Made by a program: the position numbers and the translations under genes. Below are positions 1-9,385 of a stretch of DNA of 64,000 bases, in pieces; the stretch's first letter is position 1; each line of letters starts with the position of its first letter. The stretch is from an uncultured Lachnospiraceae bacterium (GTDB lineage: Bacteria; Bacillota; Clostridia; Lachnospirales; Lachnospiraceae): assembly GCA_902765725.1 (NCBI GenBank), contig CACXAT010000005.1, positions 62,001-126,000 of the forward strand, given 5' to 3'. Under the pieces are notes generated by a model. It saw only the letters and a program-made list of their open reading frames with translations, was not told the DNA's origin and ran no database searches.

Positions 1-324
1 GAGAAGAAGGTCCTGATCTACCGCAGGAGGGACAGACAGACCTGGGAGAAGATCAGGGAAGTTCTGAGTAAGGAAGGCATTCGTTTCAGCGCTTCTCATT
101 ATGAGCAGGATAATATCCCGGTGGGCGGATACAGTGCGATGGATCCGCGCAACTTCGGCAAAGGGGGAAGGATCGACAGGCAGATTTACACGGTGCGTGT
201 AAAGGAATCAGCTGCCACGTCCGCCCGGGAGGCGCTCAGGAGCGCCGGCATCGTGGCTGAGGTGGAGGATGTCGAGAGCCTCACCAGGGATGCTTCCAGG
301 AAGTATAAGGATATCAGATACTGA
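1..324 (+). CDS. Small protein of unknown function, 5' end missing (DUF2007-like?)
   Basis: The frame is open from the first base of the window to a TGA at 322-324, so the start lies upstream. About 107 residues are visible. They begin KKVLIYRR, have a middle Gly-rich loop, and carry two similar segments in which a short strand is followed by a helix ending in GI (EKIREVLSKEGI and AREALRSAGI). That pattern resembles the small DUF2007-type putative signal-transducing domain, in which few residues would be missing here, but the match is weak and made by eye. No membrane segment is visible. The AAA ATPase gene starts 38 bases downstream on the same strand, so the two may be cotranscribed. Confidence 0.5.
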   Translation, partial: EKKVLIYRRRDRQTWEKIREVLSKEGIRFSASHYEQDNIPVGGYSAMDPRNFGKGGRIDRQIYTVRVKESAATSAREALRSAGIVAEVEDVESLTRDASRKYKDIRY

Positions 325-361
325 TTGCGTCACAGATACCAGGGTCAGAGAGGAACACAGA

Positions 362-1489
362 ATGGAAAAGGATAGTACCGAAGAACTGATCAGACAGATA
401 CAGAAGACCAGGCAGGAGCTGGCATCCAGCCTGTACAATGATTTCTTCAGCGTGCCTGCAGGTCCGCAGAGTCAGCCCGGCAGTACCTCCGGGTCAGGAG
501 ACCAGACATCCGGCAGCGGGGACGGTTCGCCGGCAAGGCCCCAGGACAATGACCCGGGTGCGCAGCCTCAGGCGCAGACCTCCCAGGGGCAGGACAGCGC
601 ACAGGCAGCGAAGGAACCCGAAGAGGATCCGATGGAGACGCTCAACTCCCTGATCGGCCTGGAGAAGATCAAGCATGATGTGAAGGAACTGACGGACTTT
701 GCCAGGATCCAGAAGGCAAGAAAGGATGCGGGGCTGAAGTCGGTGCCGGTATCCCTTCATCTGGTCTTCACCGGAAACCCCGGTACCGGCAAGACAACGG
801 TGGCCAGGATCCTCGCCAAGCTCTATGCCCAGATCGGCATCCTGTCGAAGGGACAGCTGGTGGAGGTGGACCGGTCCGGACTTGTGGCCGGCTATATAGG
901 GCAGACTGCCCTGAAGACCCAGGAGCAGATCCAGAAGGCGCTGGGCGGAGTTCTGTTTATCGACGAGGCATACGCGCTGGCTTCCAGGAAGGAAGACTTC
1001 GGTCAGGAAGCCATCGATACGATCCTGAAGGCCATGGAGGATCACCGAGATGACCTGATCGTGATCGTCGCAGGCTACACGGGGCCGATGGAAGAGTTCA
1101 TTAACAGCAATCCGGGGCTTCGGAGCCGGTTTAACAAGTACATCGAATTCCCGGATTACACCCTCGACGAACTCATGGGGATCTTCGACCTGAATCTGAA
1201 GAAGTATGACTATACCATCGAGGAAGAGACCCGGGGACATGTGCGGGAGAGGCTGGCTTCGGAGAAGCTTGCCGCCCTGGAGAACTTTGCCAACGCCCGC
1301 GCGGTCCGCAATCTCTTTGAGGAGATCATCACCAACCAGGCAAGGAGAGTTGCTTCGATGAAGGAGCCGACGCTGGAGGATCTGAAGATGCTCACCAACG
1401 AGGACCTGACAGACCCGGAGGAGGAGAACCTGGAGGCTGCGGCTTTTGTAAATGAGCTGGCCGAGGCGGAGCCGGAGCCGGAGGAGTAA
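362..1489 (+). CDS. SpoVK/CbbX-type AAA+ ATPase
   Basis: A 375-residue AAA+ protein if translated from ATG 362, which follows a GAGAGG-like ribosome binding site. An earlier in-frame ATG at 269 would overlap the preceding gene and is less likely. After a short helix there is a low-complexity Ser/Gly/Gln/Pro linker (about residues 30-85). A single AAA domain follows, with Walker A GNPGTGKTT near residue 138, Walker B VLFIDEA near 197 and an arginine-finger segment GLRSRF. The family includes SpoVK, CbbX and EccA, which remodel partner proteins using ATP. The C-terminus is acidic (repeated Glu-Pro). Sporulation cannot be inferred from this gene alone. The PrsW-like protease gene follows 24 bases downstream, so joint transcription is likely. 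The family call is firm; the substrate is unknown. Confidence 0.85.
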   Translation: MEKDSTEELIRQIQKTRQELASSLYNDFFSVPAGPQSQPGSTSGSGDQTSGSGDGSPARPQDNDPGAQPQAQTSQGQDSAQAAKEPEEDPMETLNSLIGLEKIKHDVKELTDFARIQKARKDAGLKSVPVSLHLVFTGNPGTGKTTVARILAKLYAQIGILSKGQLVEVDRSGLVAGYIGQTALKTQEQIQKALGGVLFIDEAYALASRKEDFGQEAIDTILKAMEDHRDDLIVIVAGYTGPMEEFINSNPGLRSRFNKYIEFPDYTLDELMGIFDLNLKKYDYTIEEETRGHVRERLASEKLAALENFANARAVRNLFEEIITNQARRVASMKEPTLEDLKMLTNEDLTDPEEENLEAAAFVNELAEAEPEPEE

Positions 1490-1513
1490 CGCGGGAAAGG
1501 AGCGGTATCCGTT

Positions 1514-2236
1514 ATGTATTTTTTATTTCCGTTTATGCTGATCTTTTCGCTTCCGAATATCCTGATGGCCCTTGCGGCTGTCATTCCGGCCATCTGGCTT
1601 CTGGTTAAGGTGTACCGGATGGATTCGATCGAGAAAGAGCCGATGGGCCTGATCGTGAGGCTGATCGGCATGGGCATGCTCGCCACATTCCTTGCGATCG
1701 TGACGGAGACGATCGGCAGCGCGCTGATCAATGAATCAACGCTGCTTGGCAAGTTCCTGATGTATTTTGTGGTCGTGGCTCTGTCCGAGGAGGGCTTCAA
1801 GTACCTCCTTCTGAAGAGGACCACCTGGAGGAACCCGTCCTTCAATTATCAGTTCGACGGGATCGTCTACGCCGTTTCTGTCTCGCTGGGATTCGCGCTG
1901 CTGGAGAATATCTCCTATGTATTCTCCTATGGATTCTCCACCGCGGTGGTGCGCGCGTTTACTGCTGTTCCGGGACATGCCTGCTTTGGCGTGTTCATGG
2001 GCGTGTGGTACGGGCTTGCGAAGATGTATGCCAATCAGGGAGATCTGGCAGATGAGAGAAAGTGCCTGCGCATGGCAGTGCTGATTCCGGTGCTTCTGCA
2101 CGGAGCCTATGACTTTATCGCGTCTCTGGAAGGAGACTATTCATGGATCCTGTTCATCCTGTTCGTGATCGGTCTGTTCTTCTACACCAACAGGCTTCTG
2201 AAGCGGCAGTCCGCGGCAGATGTCAGGATCGGCTGA
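1514..2236 (+). CDS. PrsW-family intramembrane metalloprotease
   Basis: A 240-residue polytopic membrane protein with roughly seven to eight hydrophobic segments. The family motifs are present: EExxK (E92, E93, K96), FALLEN (FxxxEN) in the next helix, GHACF, and HGAYDF near the C-terminus. These are the presumed zinc-binding and catalytic residues of the CAAX-protease/PrsW superfamily. In Bacillus PrsW carries out site-1 cleavage of an anti-sigma factor; whether this homologue does so is not shown here, and no anti-sigma gene is adjacent. The start ATG 1514 follows AAAGGAG. It sits between the AAA ATPase and maf in one orientation with short gaps, so a shared transcript is plausible. Confidence 0.8.
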   Translation: MYFLFPFMLIFSLPNILMALAAVIPAIWLLVKVYRMDSIEKEPMGLIVRLIGMGMLATFLAIVTETIGSALINESTLLGKFLMYFVVVALSEEGFKYLLLKRTTWRNPSFNYQFDGIVYAVSVSLGFALLENISYVFSYGFSTAVVRAFTAVPGHACFGVFMGVWYGLAKMYANQGDLADERKCLRMAVLIPVLLHGAYDFIASLEGDYSWILFILFVIGLFFYTNRLLKRQSAADVRIG

Positions 2237-2260
2237 GATGGAAGGGGAAACTGCAATCAT

Positions 2261-2884
2261 ATGAAGAATATGAAGAATACTGTATCAGAGAACCTGCGTA
2301 TCATCCTTGCGTCCGGGTCGCCCCGGCGCACAGAGCTTCTGCATACGGCGGGGATCACCCATGAGGTGATCGTATCCGGAGCAGATGAAAATGTGAGCGA
2401 GGAGGTTCCCTCAAGGCTGGTGGAGAAGCTCTCCGCGCTGAAGGCCAGGGAGGTTTTCGAGCGGGTCGCGGATCAGGCGGACGGCGGGCAGATCGTTGTG
2501 ATCGGCGCCGACACGGTGGTTGCCTGCGACGGCCAGATTCTGGGCAAGCCCCGGGACAGGGAGGACGCGGAGCGGATGCTCGAGATGCTGTCGGGAAGGG
2601 CGCATCACGTATACACGGGCGTGACACTGTGCGGCATCACAGATGGGAAAGAGAAGAAGATCACATTTTCCGAGGAGAGCGCGGTCCATGTGGCGAAGCT
2701 CTCCCGGGAGGAGATCTGGTCCTATATCGATTCGGGCGAGCCGATGGACAAGGCCGGCGCCTATGGCATACAGGGCTCATTTATGAAATATGTGACCGGT
2801 ATTGAGGGAGATTATTTTAACATCGTCGGGCTTCCGGTCTGTCATCTGTACCAGGCCCTGAAACAGTTTTTGGGTCAGGAGTAA
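2261..2884 (+). CDS. maf: Maf-family nucleotide pyrophosphatase
   Basis: A 207-residue cytoplasmic protein of the Maf/HAM1-like family, which hydrolyses dTTP, UTP and modified nucleotides to monophosphates (house-cleaning). Visible signatures are SGSPRR near the N-terminus, the conserved IGADTVV followed by LGKPRD, and DKAGAYGIQG near the C-terminus. The SPRR loop and the central Asp are the expected substrate and metal sites. Two ATGs three codons apart (2261, 2270) could serve as start. An AGGGGA site lies upstream. Length is slightly above the usual 190 residues because of a short N-terminal extension. Confidence 0.9.
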   Translation: MKNMKNTVSENLRIILASGSPRRTELLHTAGITHEVIVSGADENVSEEVPSRLVEKLSALKAREVFERVADQADGGQIVVIGADTVVACDGQILGKPRDREDAERMLEMLSGRAHHVYTGVTLCGITDGKEKKITFSEESAVHVAKLSREEIWSYIDSGEPMDKAGAYGIQGSFMKYVTGIEGDYFNIVGLPVCHLYQALKQFLGQE

Positions 2885-2893
2885 AATATCTGC

Positions 2894-2932
2894 TTTTCAG
2901 AACATTTACAATATGTTACATTAGTGTAAATG
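2894..2932 (+). promoter_or_regulatory. Candidate promoter and inverted repeat upstream of the NlpC/P60 gene
   Basis: The 71-base gap after maf is AT-rich. It contains TTTTCA (2894-2899), 17 bases, then TACATT (2917-2922), a weak sigma-A-like match. Overlapping it is a perfect 8-base inverted repeat, CATTTACA (2903-2910) and TGTAAATG (2925-2932), that could bind a dimeric regulator. The inverted repeat is seen directly; the function is inference. Confidence 0.35.
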
Positions 2933-2955
2933 AATTATGAATTGAGGGCGGGATT

Positions 2956-4146
2956 ATGAAAAGATGTAAGGCACTTCGTATATGGATGCTGGCGCTGGTG
3001 CTGATCGCCGCGGTGCCGGGTATCAAAGCACAGGCGGCATCGCTGACGGGTACGTTCAGGAATGCCGCGGGAACCACGCAGGTGACCGGCAAATGGAAGA
3101 AGGCAAAGAAGAAGGCCAAGTATTATTTCAAGACTTCTTCCGGCAAGCTGGTCAAAGGATGGCTGACGCTGCCTGACGGCACGTATTTCCTGAGAAAGAG
3201 CGGCTACCGGGCGACGGGGCAGGTCAAGATCGACGGAAAGTATTATTATTTCCGCAAGAACGGCAAGCAGAGGACCGGTACCATTACCATCAAGGGTACC
3301 ACCTACTACTTTGACCCTGCCAACGGCGGCGCGAGAACAGAGCTTAAGACGGAAAAGGATAAGAAGCTGAGGAACACCTTCGGCGAGGACGGTACCTTCT
3401 ATGACGCGAAGGGATTCCCGATCCGAAGGGCGACGCTGAAGAAGCTTCTTCAGACTGCGCTCAAGCCGGTCGGCCAGACGATGTACGTATGGGGCGGCGG
3501 CTGGAACCAGGTAGATACCGGGAACGGTCTGGAATCCACGACCATCGGTGTCTCTCCGCAGTGGAAGAAGTTCTTCGACAAGCAGAATTCCAGCTATGAC
3601 TACCGCACGACCAGGTACCAGGTCCACAACGGCCTGGACTGCTCCGGCTTCGTCGGATGGGTCATGTACAATACATTTAATACCGAGAGCGGCCACGGCG
3701 GCTATGTCATGCTGGCCCAGAAGATGGCAAAGACCTATGCCAGCTGGGGCTGGGGAGCCTACAAGTCAGCCAGAGCCTTCAAGGACTGGAGAGCCGGCGA
3801 TATCATGAGCCTTGCCTCCGGACATGTCTACATCGTGATCGGAAAATGCTCCGACGGCAGTGTTGTTCTGGTTCATTCCAGCCCGAAGGGGGTCATGATC
3901 AACGGTACGGTCACCCCGGCAGGAAAGATGAAGAGCAAGGCGTGGAAGCTGGCAAGAAAGTATATGAAGAAATACTATCCGGTATGGTATAAGAGATATC
4001 CGGATGTCAGCCGCGGTGTGAGCTACCTGACCAGCTATTCCCGCATGCGCTGGTACCTGGGAACCAAGGACAGCGTCATGTCTGATCCGGAAGGTCTTCG
4101 GAACATGGATGCCCAGCATGTCCTCAAGGCGATCTTCAATGAGTGA
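2956..4146 (+). CDS. Secreted NlpC/P60-like protein with cell-wall/glucan-binding repeats
   Basis: A 396-residue exported protein. A signal peptide (basic start, hydrophobic run, AQAA cleavage area) covers about residues 1-28. Residues 50-130 hold three aromatic-rich repeats of the choline/glucan-binding type (GKYYYFRKNGK, GTTYYFD), usually used for attachment to the cell surface. The C-terminal part has an NlpC/P60-like core, with Cys229 in the signature LDCSGF and a candidate catalytic His290 in SGHVYIVIG. Such enzymes cleave peptidoglycan stem peptides. Unusually, the spacing between the binding repeats and the Cys motif contains an extra segment (YVWGGGWNQVDTG) typical of Lachnospiraceae members. 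It is followed by a strong terminator. Substrate specificity cannot be read from the sequence. Confidence 0.85.
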   Translation: MKRCKALRIWMLALVLIAAVPGIKAQAASLTGTFRNAAGTTQVTGKWKKAKKKAKYYFKTSSGKLVKGWLTLPDGTYFLRKSGYRATGQVKIDGKYYYFRKNGKQRTGTITIKGTTYYFDPANGGARTELKTEKDKKLRNTFGEDGTFYDAKGFPIRRATLKKLLQTALKPVGQTMYVWGGGWNQVDTGNGLESTTIGVSPQWKKFFDKQNSSYDYRTTRYQVHNGLDCSGFVGWVMYNTFNTESGHGGYVMLAQKMAKTYASWGWGAYKSARAFKDWRAGDIMSLASGHVYIVIGKCSDGSVVLVHSSPKGVMINGTVTPAGKMKSKAWKLARKYMKKYYPVWYKRYPDVSRGVSYLTSYSRMRWYLGTKDSVMSDPEGLRNMDAQHVLKAIFNE

Positions 4147-4183
4147 CACTGCCGGCAGACAGAATAAAACAGCAGGAAACAGA

Positions 4184-4214
4184 AAATGCCGTACACCCGG
4201 GGTGTACGGCATTT
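4184..4214. terminator. Bidirectional intrinsic terminator
   Basis: A perfect 14-base-pair stem (4184-4197 with 4201-4214) around a 3-base loop, flanked by A-run and T-run. It lies between the convergent NlpC/P60 gene and the minus-strand XRE gene and could serve both. Confidence 0.8.
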
Positions 4215-4231
4215 ATTAACAAGGACCTCAG

Positions 4232-4468
4232 TCAGTCACGGAAATCAAAAAAGCTTTTTACGGGAACACCAAGAACTTCAGCAATGTCAAACAGCTTTTC
4301 AAGCGAGATCGAAGTCGGCATATTCGGCGCTTCCAGATTGCTGATATGGGTACGGCTCAGGTTTACTGCCTCTGCAAGATTCTGCTGGGTAATTCCCTTT
4401 AACTTACGATAGTATGCAATCGTCAGGCCGAGCTGTTTGTATTGATTGATTCGCTGCTCTGTCATCAT
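4232..4468 (-). CDS. XRE-family helix-turn-helix regulator
   Basis: A 78-residue protein that is nearly all one Cro/CI-type DNA-binding domain: helix 2-3 region GITQQNLAEAVNLSRTHISNLE, followed by the family-typical SLEKLFDIAEVLGV and a short FF-rich tail. Two adjacent ATG codons could be the start. It is divergently oriented from the DJ-1 gene across a 177-base AT-rich gap (4469-4645) and convergent with the NlpC/P60 gene. The gap contains an imperfect palindrome around 4571-4586 (TGTACACATATGCACA) that might be its operator, but that is speculative. Codon use and AT-richness of its flanks differ somewhat from neighbours, as is common for small solitary regulators. Confidence 0.85.
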   Translation of the reverse strand: MMTEQRINQYKQLGLTIAYYRKLKGITQQNLAEAVNLSRTHISNLEAPNMPTSISLEKLFDIAEVLGVPVKSFFDFRD

Positions 4469-4645
4469 GGTACCTCCTGCAGATGAGTGACATCTATAAT
4501 CTTTCCAGTCATATTAACACAGCAAATGTGGAATATCCAGTGGTAAATACAGGTTTTTGTGAATAAAAATGTACACATATGCACATTATATAGGATAATG
4601 CAACTAATAAGCAGGCAAAAAAGCACATGAAGAAAGGAATAAATT

Positions 4646-5209
4646 ATGAACAAACCGAATAAAAAGGCGTATGTATTTGCTGCCCAGGGACTGGAGGAAA
4701 TCGAGTGCCTGACCCAGGTGGACCTGCTTCGAAGGAGCGGCGTGGAAGTGGTCCTGACTGCAGTGGGAGGCGACCTGACCGTACGCGGCGCCCACGGGAT
4801 TGTGATGCAGGCAGATGCCCTGATCGAGGACGTGGACCTGTCGGACGCGTCGGCGCTGATCCTGCCGGGAGGAATGCCCGGGACTCTGAACCTGCAGGCG
4901 GATGCCCTGCTGAGTGACGCGCTGAAGAAGGCAGCCGGGACTGATGTGTGGATCTGCGCGATCTGCGCGGCGCCGAGAGTTCCCGGAGAGATGGGACTTC
5001 TGGCCGGTCATACCGCGACCTGCTATCCGGGATGCGAAGAATACCTGACCGGTGCCGTGACCACGGAAAACGAAGTGGAGGTTTCCGGACAGTTCGTGAC
5101 CAGCCGCGGCGTCGGTACCGCGATCGCGTTCGCGCTGAAGATCATAGAGCTTCTGCTGGGCACGGAGCAGTCAGAGAAGATCGGCAGATCCATCGTATAC
5201 AGGGCCTGA
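4646..5209 (+). CDS. DJ-1/PfpI-family protein
   Basis: A 187-residue DJ-1/ThiJ/PfpI superfamily protein. The conserved residues of the DJ-1 branch are present: Glu18 in the GLEEIE turn, the nucleophile Cys107 in AICAAP, and the LPGG motif near residue 75. Proteins of this branch are linked to oxidative or carbonyl stress; biochemical activities reported for the family vary, so no reaction is assigned. The start ATG 4646 follows AAAGGAA at the right spacing. It is a single-gene unit, closed by the terminator at 5261-5288. Confidence 0.85.
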   Translation: MNKPNKKAYVFAAQGLEEIECLTQVDLLRRSGVEVVLTAVGGDLTVRGAHGIVMQADALIEDVDLSDASALILPGGMPGTLNLQADALLSDALKKAAGTDVWICAICAAPRVPGEMGLLAGHTATCYPGCEEYLTGAVTTENEVEVSGQFVTSRGVGTAIAFALKIIELLLGTEQSEKIGRSIVYRA

Positions 5210-5260
5210 TGACACTGGCTGATTCATTTCATCAGGGGGAATGAGCATATTGCAGTATGA

Positions 5261-5288
5261 GCCTGTCCCGAAAGGGATGGGCTTTTTT
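5261..5288 (+). terminator. Intrinsic terminator after the DJ-1 gene
   Basis: A 9-base-pair stem with G-T pairs (5261-5269 with 5274-5282) closed by a GAAA tetraloop and followed by six T. Confidence 0.8.
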
Positions 5289-5301
5289 GCAAAAATCTCA
5301 A

Positions 5302-5330
5302 TTGTGTTCAACATTTCCCTGTGATATACT
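5302..5330 (+). promoter_or_regulatory. Sigma-A-type promoter of tig-clpP-clpX
   Basis: TTGTGT (5302-5307), 17 bases, TATACT (5325-5330), located just after the terminator and 83 bases ahead of tig. No CIRCE or CtsR-like repeat was recognised near it. Confidence 0.65.
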
Positions 5331-5412
5331 GATTGAACGGTTGCAAACAGGCTGAGGGAAAGCCACTGAACAAATACAAGAACGATATCGAAATGTAAGG
5401 AGCAAGAAGTTC

Positions 5413-6747
5413 ATGAGCGTAACAGTTGAGAGAAAAGAAAACAATACAGCAGTGCTGACGATCGAGGTTTCTGCAGAGGATTTTATCAAAGCCGTTGAGA
5501 GAGTCTATCAGAGACAGAAGAAGAGCATCTCCATTCCCGGATTCCGTAAGGGCAAGGCTCCGAGGAAGATGATCGAGAAGCTGTACGGCAAGGCTGTTTT
5601 CTATGAAGATGCTGCCAACACGGTCCTGCAGGAGACCTATGACAATGCTGCAAAGGAGAGCGGAGAAGAGATCGTATCCCGCCCGCAGATCGATGTCACC
5701 CAGATCGAGGAAGGCAAGCCCTTCATCTATACCGCTACCGTCGCGCTGAAGCCGGAGGTTACTCTGGGCCAGTATCTTGGCGTAGAGGTTCCGAAGAAGG
5801 AGATCACCGTCTCCGAGGAAGAGATCAACGCAGACATCGACCGTGAGCGCAATCAGAATGCCCGTGATCTGGATGTGGATGATCGCCCGGTCAAGGATGG
5901 CGACCATATCAAGCTTAACTTTGACGGATATGTGGACGGAGCTCCCTTCGAGGGCGGCAAGGCTGAGGATTACGATCTGACGATCGGTTCCGGTTCCTTT
6001 ATCCCGGGATTCGAAGAGCAGATCATCGGCAAGAACATCGGCGAAGACTTCGACGTAGAGGTCACCTTCCCGGAGGATTACCACGAAGAGTCCCTGAAGG
6101 GCAAGCCGGCTGTCTTCAAGTGCAGAGTAAACAGCATCTCCGAGCGTCAGGTTCCGGAACTGAATGACGATTTCGTACAGGATGTTTCCGAGTTTGACAC
6201 CGTAGATGAGTACAAGGCGGACGTTGAGAAGAAGATCCGCGAGCGCAAGGAAGCTCAGGCGAAGTCTGAGAAAGAGACCGCTGCGGTCAAGGCTGCCGTG
6301 AAGAACGCGACCATGGACATCCCGGAAGCGATGATCGAAGAGCAGGCTTCCCGGATGGTGGAAGAGTTCGCGCAGCAGATCCAGTCCCAGGGCCTGTCCA
6401 TGGATCAGTACATGCAGTTCACCGGACTTGACAATGCGAAGCTGATCGGCCAGATGAAGCCGCAGGCTACCGAGCGCATCCAGAACAGCCTTGTTCTTGA
6501 GGCGGTCGCGAAGGCTGAGAACATCGAGATCTCCGACGAGAGACTGGACGAGGAGATCACCAAGATGGCAGAAGCCTACAAGATGGAGAAGGAAAAGCTG
6601 TACGATCTGATGGGCGAGGAGTCCAAGAAGCAGATGAAGCAGGATCTGGCAGTTCAGGAAGCGGTTCAGAGGATCGCTGAGGCAGCTGTCGAGGTCGATA
6701 TGCCGGAAGAAGAGCTGGACGTTCAGGAAGAGTCGGAGGAGAAATAA
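5413..6747 (+). CDS. tig: Trigger factor, ribosome-associated chaperone/prolyl isomerase
   Basis: A 444-residue trigger factor of normal length. The N-terminal ribosome-binding domain has the signature GFRKGKAPRK (about residues 43-52). The FKBP-type prolyl isomerase domain spans about 155-245 (DHIKLNFDGYVDG, IGSGSFIPGFE, VTFPEDYH), and the rest is the alpha-helical chaperone domain, which ends in an acidic tail. It acts on nascent chains at the ribosome exit. AAGGAG precedes ATG 5413. clpP begins three bases after its stop, so the two are certainly cotranscribed; tig-clpP-clpX is a conserved bacterial order. Confidence 0.97.
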   Translation: MSVTVERKENNTAVLTIEVSAEDFIKAVERVYQRQKKSISIPGFRKGKAPRKMIEKLYGKAVFYEDAANTVLQETYDNAAKESGEEIVSRPQIDVTQIEEGKPFIYTATVALKPEVTLGQYLGVEVPKKEITVSEEEINADIDRERNQNARDLDVDDRPVKDGDHIKLNFDGYVDGAPFEGGKAEDYDLTIGSGSFIPGFEEQIIGKNIGEDFDVEVTFPEDYHEESLKGKPAVFKCRVNSISERQVPELNDDFVQDVSEFDTVDEYKADVEKKIRERKEAQAKSEKETAAVKAAVKNATMDIPEAMIEEQASRMVEEFAQQIQSQGLSMDQYMQFTGLDNAKLIGQMKPQATERIQNSLVLEAVAKAENIEISDERLDEEITKMAEAYKMEKEKLYDLMGEESKKQMKQDLAVQEAVQRIAEAAVEVDMPEEELDVQEESEEK

Positions 6748-6750
6748 TTC

Positions 6751-7332
6751 ATGGCGTTAATTCCTTACGTAATAGAGCAGACATCCCGCGGAGAGAGGTC
6801 CTATGACCTGTACTCCAGGCTTCTGAAGGACAGGATCATCTTCCTGGGCGAAGAGGTCACGGATGTGTCTGCGAATATTATCGTCGCAGAGATGCTGTTC
6901 CTGGAGTCGGAAGACCCCAATAAGGATATCCATCTGTATATCAACAGCCCCGGCGGTTCTGTCTCCGCGGGCTGGGCGATCTACGACACGATGCACTACA
7001 TCAAGTGCGACGTGTCCACGACCTGCATCGGGATGGCTGCCAGCATGGGCGCGTTCCTTCTTGCAGGAGGAACGAAGGGAAAGAGATTCGCACTTCCGAA
7101 TTCCCAGATCATGATCCATCAGCCCTCCGGCGGTGCCCAGGGCCAGGCCAGCGATATCAAGATCCAGGCAGAGCAGATCATCGAGACCAGGAAGAGACTG
7201 AATCAGTATCTTGCACAGAACAGCGGACAGCCGATCGAAGTGATCGAGCGCGATACAGAGCGCGACCACTGGATGAGTGCCGAAGAAGCCCTTGCCTATG
7301 GCCTGGTCGACCAGGTGGTGACTTCCCGGTAA
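6751..7332 (+). CDS. clpP: ATP-dependent Clp protease proteolytic subunit
   Basis: A 193-residue serine protease with the complete triad Ser98 (GMAASMG), His123 (MIHQPSGG) and Asp172 (ERDHW). It forms the tetradecameric ClpP chamber that works with ClpX, encoded 21 bases downstream, and with other Clp ATPases. There is almost no propeptide: the mature-like sequence LIPYVIEQ starts at residue 3. The ribosome binding site GGAGG lies inside the end of tig. Confidence 0.97.
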   Translation: MALIPYVIEQTSRGERSYDLYSRLLKDRIIFLGEEVTDVSANIIVAEMLFLESEDPNKDIHLYINSPGGSVSAGWAIYDTMHYIKCDVSTTCIGMAASMGAFLLAGGTKGKRFALPNSQIMIHQPSGGAQGQASDIKIQAEQIIETRKRLNQYLAQNSGQPIEVIERDTERDHWMSAEEALAYGLVDQVVTSR

Positions 7333-7353
7333 TACAAGACTATAAGGGGAAAC

Positions 7354-8670
7354 ATGGCAAATAAGAATTTTGAGAAGATCAGATGCTCTTTCTGCAACAA
7401 GACAGAGGACCAGGTCCGCAAGCTGATCGCGGGACCGGGCGGTGTCTATATCTGCGATGAGTGCATAGACGTGTGCTCGGAGATCATGGACGAAGAGCTG
7501 GCGGAGGAAGAGGAAGAGCTTGCTGACAGCGATATCAATCTGCGTACGCCCAGAGAGATCAAGGAATTCCTTGACGAGTACGTGATCGGACAGGATGAGG
7601 CGAAGAAGACTCTCGCCGTTGCGGTCTACAACCACTATAAGAGGGTCCTGTCCAACAGCAGCGCGTCTCTGGGAGATGTGGAACTGCAGAAGAGCAACAT
7701 CCTCATGCTCGGACCCACCGGTTCCGGCAAGACCTATCTGGCACAGACTCTGGCAAAGATGCTGAATGTTCCGTTTGCCATAGCGGATGCGACGTCTCTG
7801 ACCGAAGCCGGATATGTCGGCGAGGACGTGGAGAATATCCTTCTGAAGCTGATCCAGGCGGCAGATTACGATATTGACCGTGCCCAGAGAGGCATCATCT
7901 ATATCGACGAGATCGACAAGATCACCCGCAAGAGTGAGAATGTCTCCATCACCAGAGATGTCTCCGGTGAAGGCGTGCAGCAGGCGCTGCTGAAGATCAT
8001 CGAAGGTACGCAGGCTTCTGTGCCGCCCCAGGGCGGAAGGAAGCACCCGCACCAGGAACTGATCCAGATCGATACCACCAACATCCTGTTCATCTGCGGC
8101 GGCGCTTTTGAAGGTCTGGACAAGATCATCGAGAGCCGCATGGATACCAAGTCGATGGGATTCATGGCCGATATCACGCAGAAGCGGGAGGAGAACATCG
8201 GTGAGATCCTCAAGAAGGTTCTCCCGCAGGATCTGATCCGTTTCGGACTGATTCCGGAGTTCATCGGACGTGTACCGATCGTTGTCAGCCTGAACGCCCT
8301 TGACCGTGACGCGATGATCCGGATCCTCACAGAGCCGAAGAACGCGATCATCCGCCAGTACCAGAAGCTGTTCGAGCTGGACGGCGTGGAACTGACCTTC
8401 GAGAAGGAAGCGATCGAGGAGATCGCGGACAAGACCATCGAGCGCAAGATCGGCGCCAGAGGCCTTCGTTCCATCATCGAGAATTCCATGCTTGACATCA
8501 TGTTCGAGCTTCCCAGCGATAAGAACGCTGTCAGCTGCGTGATGACGAAGGAAGCCATCGACGGCTCCTCCAGACCCGAGATCGTCTACAAGGATGAGGC
8601 GGAAGAATCCGGGGACGAGGCATCGACCAGATCCAGGCGCGGAAGAAAGATAGTTGAAGAGACAGCGTGA
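7354..8670 (+). CDS. clpX: ClpX unfoldase
   Basis: A 438-residue AAA+ unfoldase. It has an N-terminal four-Cys zinc domain (CSFC near residue 10 and CDEC near 35), Walker A GPTGSGKT near 120, the pore loop GYVGED, Walker B IIYIDEID, the RKH loop (GGRKHPH), and sensor-2 KIGARGLRS. The ClpP-docking loop reads SMGFMAD rather than the common IGFGA form, while the key Gly-Phe is kept. ClpX recognises tagged substrates, unfolds them and feeds ClpP. Operon position after clpP is the usual one. Confidence 0.97.
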   Translation: MANKNFEKIRCSFCNKTEDQVRKLIAGPGGVYICDECIDVCSEIMDEELAEEEEELADSDINLRTPREIKEFLDEYVIGQDEAKKTLAVAVYNHYKRVLSNSSASLGDVELQKSNILMLGPTGSGKTYLAQTLAKMLNVPFAIADATSLTEAGYVGEDVENILLKLIQAADYDIDRAQRGIIYIDEIDKITRKSENVSITRDVSGEGVQQALLKIIEGTQASVPPQGGRKHPHQELIQIDTTNILFICGGAFEGLDKIIESRMDTKSMGFMADITQKREENIGEILKKVLPQDLIRFGLIPEFIGRVPIVVSLNALDRDAMIRILTEPKNAIIRQYQKLFELDGVELTFEKEAIEEIADKTIERKIGARGLRSIIENSMLDIMFELPSDKNAVSCVMTKEAIDGSSRPEIVYKDEAEESGDEASTRSRRGRKIVEETA

Positions 8671-8745
8671 TCGCTGTTTAAGTGAGCATAGAGCAGGGTT
8701 GTCACACGTGGTGCGGCAGCCCTGTATTTGCAGAAGGAAACACAC

Positions 8746-9378
8746 ATGAAGATAAGAGACGCGAAGCTGAATATCGTCTGCGGCTATACCAGCTCCAGAC
8801 CCGAGACGGACCTTCCGGAGATTGCATTTGCAGGACGATCCAACGTCGGCAAGTCTTCCCTGATCAATGCCCTGATGCAGAGAAAGCGGCTGGCAAGAGT
8901 CGGAGAGACGCCTGGCAAGACACGGACCATCAACTATTATCTGGTGGATGCCCTGATCGAAGAGGAGAGTGAGGTCTTTCACCTGGTCGACCTTCCGGGG
9001 TACGGCTATGCCAACGTCTCCCTGGATGAGAAGGCCAGATGGGGAAAGATGGTGGAGCGGTATCTGAAGACTTCGGATAACCTGCGTGCCGTATTCCTCC
9101 TGGTGGACATCCGCCATGAGCCCAATGCCAACGACCGGCAGATGTACGACTGGATCACGGCAAGCGGGTACCAGCCGATCATCATCGCCACCAAGTCGGA
9201 CAAGGTCAAGAGGAGCCAGTTCCAGAAGCAGATGAAGCTCATCCGGGAGGGCCTCAGGGCCCCTAAGGATACGGCCGTGCTCCCATTTTCCGCCCAGAAC
9301 GGTGCCGGAAGAGAAGAGATCTGCGGAAAGATAGAAGAAATTCTGACAAAAGAGCCTCCAACTGCAGATATTCCTTGA
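8746..9378 (+). CDS. engB: Ribosome-biogenesis GTPase EngB/YsxC
   Basis: A 210-residue TRAFAC GTPase needed for large ribosomal subunit assembly. Motifs: G1 GRSNVGKSS near residue 29, G2 Thr in PGKTRTINYY, G3 DLPGYGYA and G4 ATKSDK. ATG 8746 follows AAGGA at good spacing. An upstream TTG at 8728 has no better signal. The 75-base gap after clpX contains an 8-base-pair hairpin (about 8693-8720) without a T-run, so read-through from clpX is likely. Order clpX-(lon)-engB is common in Firmicutes; lon is absent here. Confidence 0.95.
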   Translation: MKIRDAKLNIVCGYTSSRPETDLPEIAFAGRSNVGKSSLINALMQRKRLARVGETPGKTRTINYYLVDALIEEESEVFHLVDLPGYGYANVSLDEKARWGKMVERYLKTSDNLRAVFLLVDIRHEPNANDRQMYDWITASGYQPIIIATKSDKVKRSQFQKQMKLIREGLRAPKDTAVLPFSAQNGAGREEICGKIEEILTKEPPTADIP

Positions 9379-9385
9379 ATAACTC